Made by a program: the position numbers and the translations under genes | The notes under the pieces: generated by a model | Told to the model about the DNA's origin: nothing | What the model saw: the letters and a program-made list of their open reading frames with translations, nothing else | Database searches by the model: none | Shown here: one piece after another, positions 60,613 to 64,000 of the stretch | Layout of the letters: every line of letters begins with the position of its first letter | How positions within the stretch are numbered: the first letter of the stretch is position 1 | NCBI RefSeq assembly: GCF_040712315.1 | Contig: NC_134020.1 | Location: forward strand, 52,623,751 to 52,687,750 | DNA length: 64,000 nucleotides | Origin: Castanea sativa | Taxonomy: Eukaryota; Streptophyta; Magnoliopsida; Fagales; Fagaceae | Reading direction: 5' to 3'

Positions 60613-62196
60613 TTGGCGAGTCAATAGTTACGGGTAAGACCCCATTGTGACCCTTAGTGTCACTATGCCTTTGGGATACACTCTGTCCCCACTAAAGCTG
60701 ACGAGAGGGGACTCGAAGTCTATCAGGATCCAACTTCAACTGTTGAAAAGCGGGGAGGTAGATGATATCCGAGGAGCTACCATTGTCTACAAAGATTCTC
60801 TTGGTGTTGAGCCCCTCTATCATAAGCATTATAACCAAGGGGTCGTCATATAGCTACTTCACTTCTCTGGCATCTTCTTCTGAGAAAAGGATGTCCCTGT
60901 CCGTCCATCTCTGTTCTAGGGGTGGTATCTTGTGGATGATGTTCACCTGCCTCTGTTGTGATTTCTTAAGGGATCTGAACGACCTTCCTGTGGATGGCCC
61001 TCCTGTGATCGTCTTTATCTCCCCAATCGTACTTTGTGGACGATGGGTCGTGTGGTCCTCGTCCCTCGAAAAGGCTTTGTGCTTGTCCTTGTTATTATCT
61101 CTAGATCTACTAGAGTCTCCTTTCTTGACATATTTCTGCAACTTCCCTTTCCGGATCAGTTTCTCTATCTGCTCCTTCAAGTCTCGGCAATATTTCTTCT
61201 TGTCATGCACATTAGGCGACGATTGCAATGGCCTTGGCCATTTGAGTTAATGCTCATCATCTGCACAAAAATTTTATCAACAAGCATAACTAAAGGAGTG
61301 AATTTTACTATCTGAGGGGTTTTATTATCTTTCCGTTTGTTCCCATCATTATTCTAACGATTTGTCCGCTCCCTTTTTCGTCCTCTCTGGTCGTCATCCT
61401 TTCTTTCCCTTTTAATGGACTTCTCTACATCTTCTATTGCTGCGAGGGCATTTTCGGCGTTCATGTACTTCTGCACCTTTAAGAGCATCTCTGTCATCGT
61501 CTTAGGGGGATTCTTCATGAGTGAGACCATGAACTCCTTGGACTTCACCTCTAAAATTTCTCGAGTGAAACGCTAAGCAGGTGGTCTGCTGGCCTTCTTG
61601 GGTGTTGTCCCCCGACGAAGTGGTGCAAGAAGGAATTGCCCAACTGCTCAAAGTTGTCAATGGACGACGTTGGTAACTTCGTGAACCTCTCCCTATCAGC
61701 TCCTTTGAGGGTGGTGGGGAAAGAATGGCACAATATTTCGTCAGGGGACTGTTGAAGACCTAGAGTTGTCTTGAAAGTGTTAAGGTGATCCAAAGGGTCT
61801 TTCAGTCCGTCGAAACGACTCAAGCTGAGGTAGACGAAACTTTGACAGCATTGGGCATTCCAGGACTGCCGTCGTGAAGGGTGAATTCGTCCTCCTAACC
61901 ATCCTATCCAGGCTCCAGTTTGTTTTTTCCTTAATTAAGCTCCTCAGCTTGTCCATCTCCTTTCTCATTTCCCTAAGGAGGTTTGAGCTTGGTCCTTTTG
62001 GGGTGGCAGGTCTTCCATGATCATTCCTTCTTTAACTATTTCCATCATTATCCTGGTTGGTCCCAAACCAATTCTCCTTTTGCTACAGTCACAACCTCAT
62101 CTCCTAGTTCTGTGTGGTAAGCTTCTCCACATTGGCTATGAGTGTCTGGATTTGCAGAGCTAATGCTGCAGAATCTTGGGAAGGGTTGGACTCCAT
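60605..62196 (-). pseudogene. Ty3/gypsy gag and protease N-terminus, decayed
   Basis: Gag starts at ATG 62196-62194 (MESNPSQDSAALALQIQTLI), about 77 bp inside the LTR. It continues in fragments: MRKEMDKLRSLIKEK (from 61968), the capsid-like DPLDHLNTFKTTLGLQQSPD ... NFEQLGNSFLHHF (61823-61551), KYMNAENALAAIEDVEK (61548-61354) and [22 protein letters not shown] (61228 on). The protease follows with VDNGSSSDIIYL around 60800-60765 and YPKGIVTL near 60670. Several frameshifts and stops show it is dead. Protein order on this strand is LTR-gag-protease, then breaks at 60605. Confidence 0.88.
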
Positions 62197-62272
62197 CTAG
62201 ACTTGTGAGTTGAATGGGACTATGCTCTTGAACCTAAGTACGAAAATGTCATTCCTACAGACAGCACCAAAC

Positions 62273-62766
62273 TGATGATGTGGAAATCATCAGTCGAGTA
62301 GGTTCGTCCAGATGAGGCAGCAACCTCATCCCTATGCCTACAATTGCCGTGAAAAGCCCTCCTTAGATGGTCATCGGTGTGGTTTCTGCCACAGAATCTT
62401 CGATGATAAAGTCAGTGTATATAAGCCTTTAAGAAAGTGTGAGAGCTTAGAATATCATAGCTATGACGTATTAGTATATTTAGGGTGTGTGTATGCACCT
62501 TGTCTAGTTATGATGGGTGTTTATATATGGTTCCATTGCTTCTAGCCATTGTAGCCTTTATTGTGGTTTTACTGCTTCTTTTGTAACGCATCTGGGCTCA
62601 TTTATGTGGGTCTTGATGGGCCTCCAACGATCTGACAACTAGTTGGTAATTGTTCGAAGTATTGAATCCTCTATTGATGGCTTGCCTTCCTTCATCCATG
62701 ATGTGGCCAGATGGACGAAGGTTATTGATGAGATCATCTAGGCAAGAAGGTTCGTTGGTCCCATCA
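62273..62766 (-). mobile_element. 5' LTR of the Ty3/gypsy element
   Basis: Read on the minus strand it starts TGATGGGACCAACG, contains the GACTTTATCATCGAAGATTC region typical of gypsy U5, and ends CCACATCATCA. This is followed by GTTTGGTGCTGTCTGTAGGA, the usual primer-binding/leader context of this retrotransposon group. Its outer edge cuts directly into subtilase coding sequence at 62767. Confidence 0.8.
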
Positions 62767-63085
62767 ATAACCTTGCTTTCAAAAGTTGTTCTTTTGACAG
62801 TTTTGGGGAAGCCCATGAAGTCCCATGACCTTGTTGTGTGGAGTACTTTCTTTTCGTTAGGAAATACAGAGACTATTCCCTCCATGCCTAAAATCCAAAA
62901 TTTCGTCCAAGTTCATCTATGACTTCATGATAACTAAAACAAGGAATGGTTGATAACAATCTCTAGAAGACTATAGTTCACCAACCTGCTAATTTTTGTG
63001 CCTCCTCCTTGGCTAGCTTCGCCACAAACCCATTGAAGCTCTTCGTGTAGCTATATTGCAAAGAATCCACATCACTGTACAATGC
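62767..63085 (-). pseudogene. cucumisin-type subtilase gene fragment
   Basis: Two exon pieces are separated by a 98-bp intron with intact GT and AG (62888-62985). The upstream piece (63085-62986) gives YSYTKSFNGFVAKLAKEEAQ, the end of the inhibitor I9 propeptide. The downstream piece (62887-62767) gives GIVSVFPNEKKVLHTTRSWD and FMGFPKTVKR, the start of the mature subtilase region. The catalytic Asp/His/Ser segments are absent: the coding sequence stops at the LTR boundary and nothing upstream of 63085 is recognisable. The intron shows it derived from genomic DNA, not retroposition. Confidence 0.88.
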
Positions 63086-63555
63086 ATTCCATTATACAGT
63101 TTGTTAGGTACATTTTATTATTTTTCACTAACTCTTCAGAAATGCATATTGGTTTGTTTGGATACGTATTATATTTCAGCTTTAAAATGACAATTTTTGG
63201 ACAATTATTTGTTTACATAAATAGCATAATGTAAAATATAAGATAGCAAATATAACAAATATTATTTTACATAATATGACAAATATTATTTTACAATGAA
63301 AAATATAAGATAGCAAATATTATTGGCTAACATTTTGGCTACAATGTACACTTTACATGATACTATTTGAACAACATTTATCGGGTCTAATGTAATATAC
63401 ACTTTAATTTACTATTAAAGTTATGGTATTTTAATGCAATCATTCACCTGCCCAAGTATGGAGTACCTACCCATCATCTAATTTTAAAAAACAAACAAAC
63501 AAACAAATTACTCATTAGTCTAAATCTAAATTGTCATCCAAAGTCAATCCCATTT
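63086..63555. other. gene-free AT-rich spacer
   Basis: Short internal direct repeats (aaaatataagatagcaaatat twice, 63233-63320). No gene recognised. Confidence 0.4.
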
Positions 63556-63700
63556 TTATTAATGAGAATGGCTTGTGTCCAGTGGCAGTTGTTGTTGGAC
63601 ACGTCAGGATACGGACACGTGTCCAAGAGTGGACACGTGTCCACAATCCAACGTGTCCAGTGGCAATTGCCACTGGACACAAGCCGCTCCTTTTATTAAT
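63556..63700. repeat. foldback hairpin with GGACACGTGTCC palindromes
   Basis: Outer arms GGCTTGTGTCCAGTGGCA (from 63570) and TGCCACTGGACACAAGCC (to 63685) are perfect inverted copies; weaker pairing extends outward through AATGAG/ATTAAT. The loop contains two perfect 12-bp palindromes GGACACGTGTCC at 63613-63624 and 63631-63642. Confidence 0.85.
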
Positions 63701-64000
63701 AACCTGCTAGTAACTTCTTTGAGGATGTTGGTATGAATAGATGATGCAGAGATTTCCCCCTTTGGTCACTCATGTACACAATGTATACCTGTATTCACAA
63801 AATTTTGCCAAAATAATAAATTAATATAAAAAGCACCAATATATACACATGGAATTTATGTGGCTTCGCCCATTCAAAGTAAACCCCAAGCCCAAGTCTA
63901 AGCCCAAAATAATTTTGATTCTTGCAAAATAAATGAGTTGATTGCAACCTGTTTTTGATCACAATGTTGGCCCATGACTTATTAGATTAAAAATGATTAA
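63701..64000. other. right edge, nothing recognised
   Basis: No gene or delimited repeat seen. Confidence 0.4.

Noticed and set aside
62598..62766. Continuation of the subtilase reading frame into 62766-62598
   Set aside because: Similarity stops at 62767; the remaining residues come from LTR sequence read through in frame.

Overview
This is nuclear DNA of a seed plant, most likely a woody eudicot. The evidence is AT-rich intergenic DNA, short exons with GT-AG introns, plant-type TFIIB, RRP45 and serpin genes, and dense tRNA-derived SINEs, MITEs, Helitrons and LTR retrotransposon remnants. An oak/beech-type (Fagaceae) origin is only a guess from the style of the repeats; nothing in the window proves it.

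Layout. 1-2.8 kb holds SINEs and a 5'-truncated LINE with a CpG-rich hAT-like element nested inside it. 3.9-5.7 kb (minus) is an apparently intact two-exon serpin gene (380 aa) with an unusual reactive-centre loop. 10.2-13.5 kb (minus) is a decayed serpin paralogue; repeated flanking DNA suggests local duplication. 12-15 kb carries a duplicated block set between two direct repeats. 15.1-15.7 kb is a probable solo LTR. 18.6-24.7 kb (+) is a 7-exon TFIIB gene whose first intron contains a degenerate tandem array. 26-30.7 kb holds MITEs, a hAT element with a perfect 8-bp target duplication, and a roughly 20-bp minisatellite. 30.9-36.25 kb (+) is a 9-exon gene for exosome subunit RRP45 (457 aa), with a likely GC-AG first intron and telo-box motifs. 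37-50 kb has no recognised gene but has well-delimited insertions: two short retroposons, a solo LTR, a Helitron cluster and palindrome-rich foldback elements. 50.1-57.3 kb (+) is a 10-exon gene for a predicted secreted 933-aa protein built of repeated W..H..P / G.LYEY modules, probably a tectonin-like beta-propeller. 59.5-62.8 kb is a decayed Ty3/gypsy element whose protease/RT half is inverted relative to its gag half. It abuts a fragment of a cucumisin-type subtilase gene (62.8-63.1 kb).

The four protein genes (serpin, TFIIB, RRP45, propeller-like protein) are independent single units, not a pathway. I found no operon, CRISPR array, rRNA or intact tRNA gene. The least explained coding item is the secreted repeat protein. 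The most informative non-coding structures are the nested and inverted transposon arrangements and the foldback elements built from short perfect palindromes.
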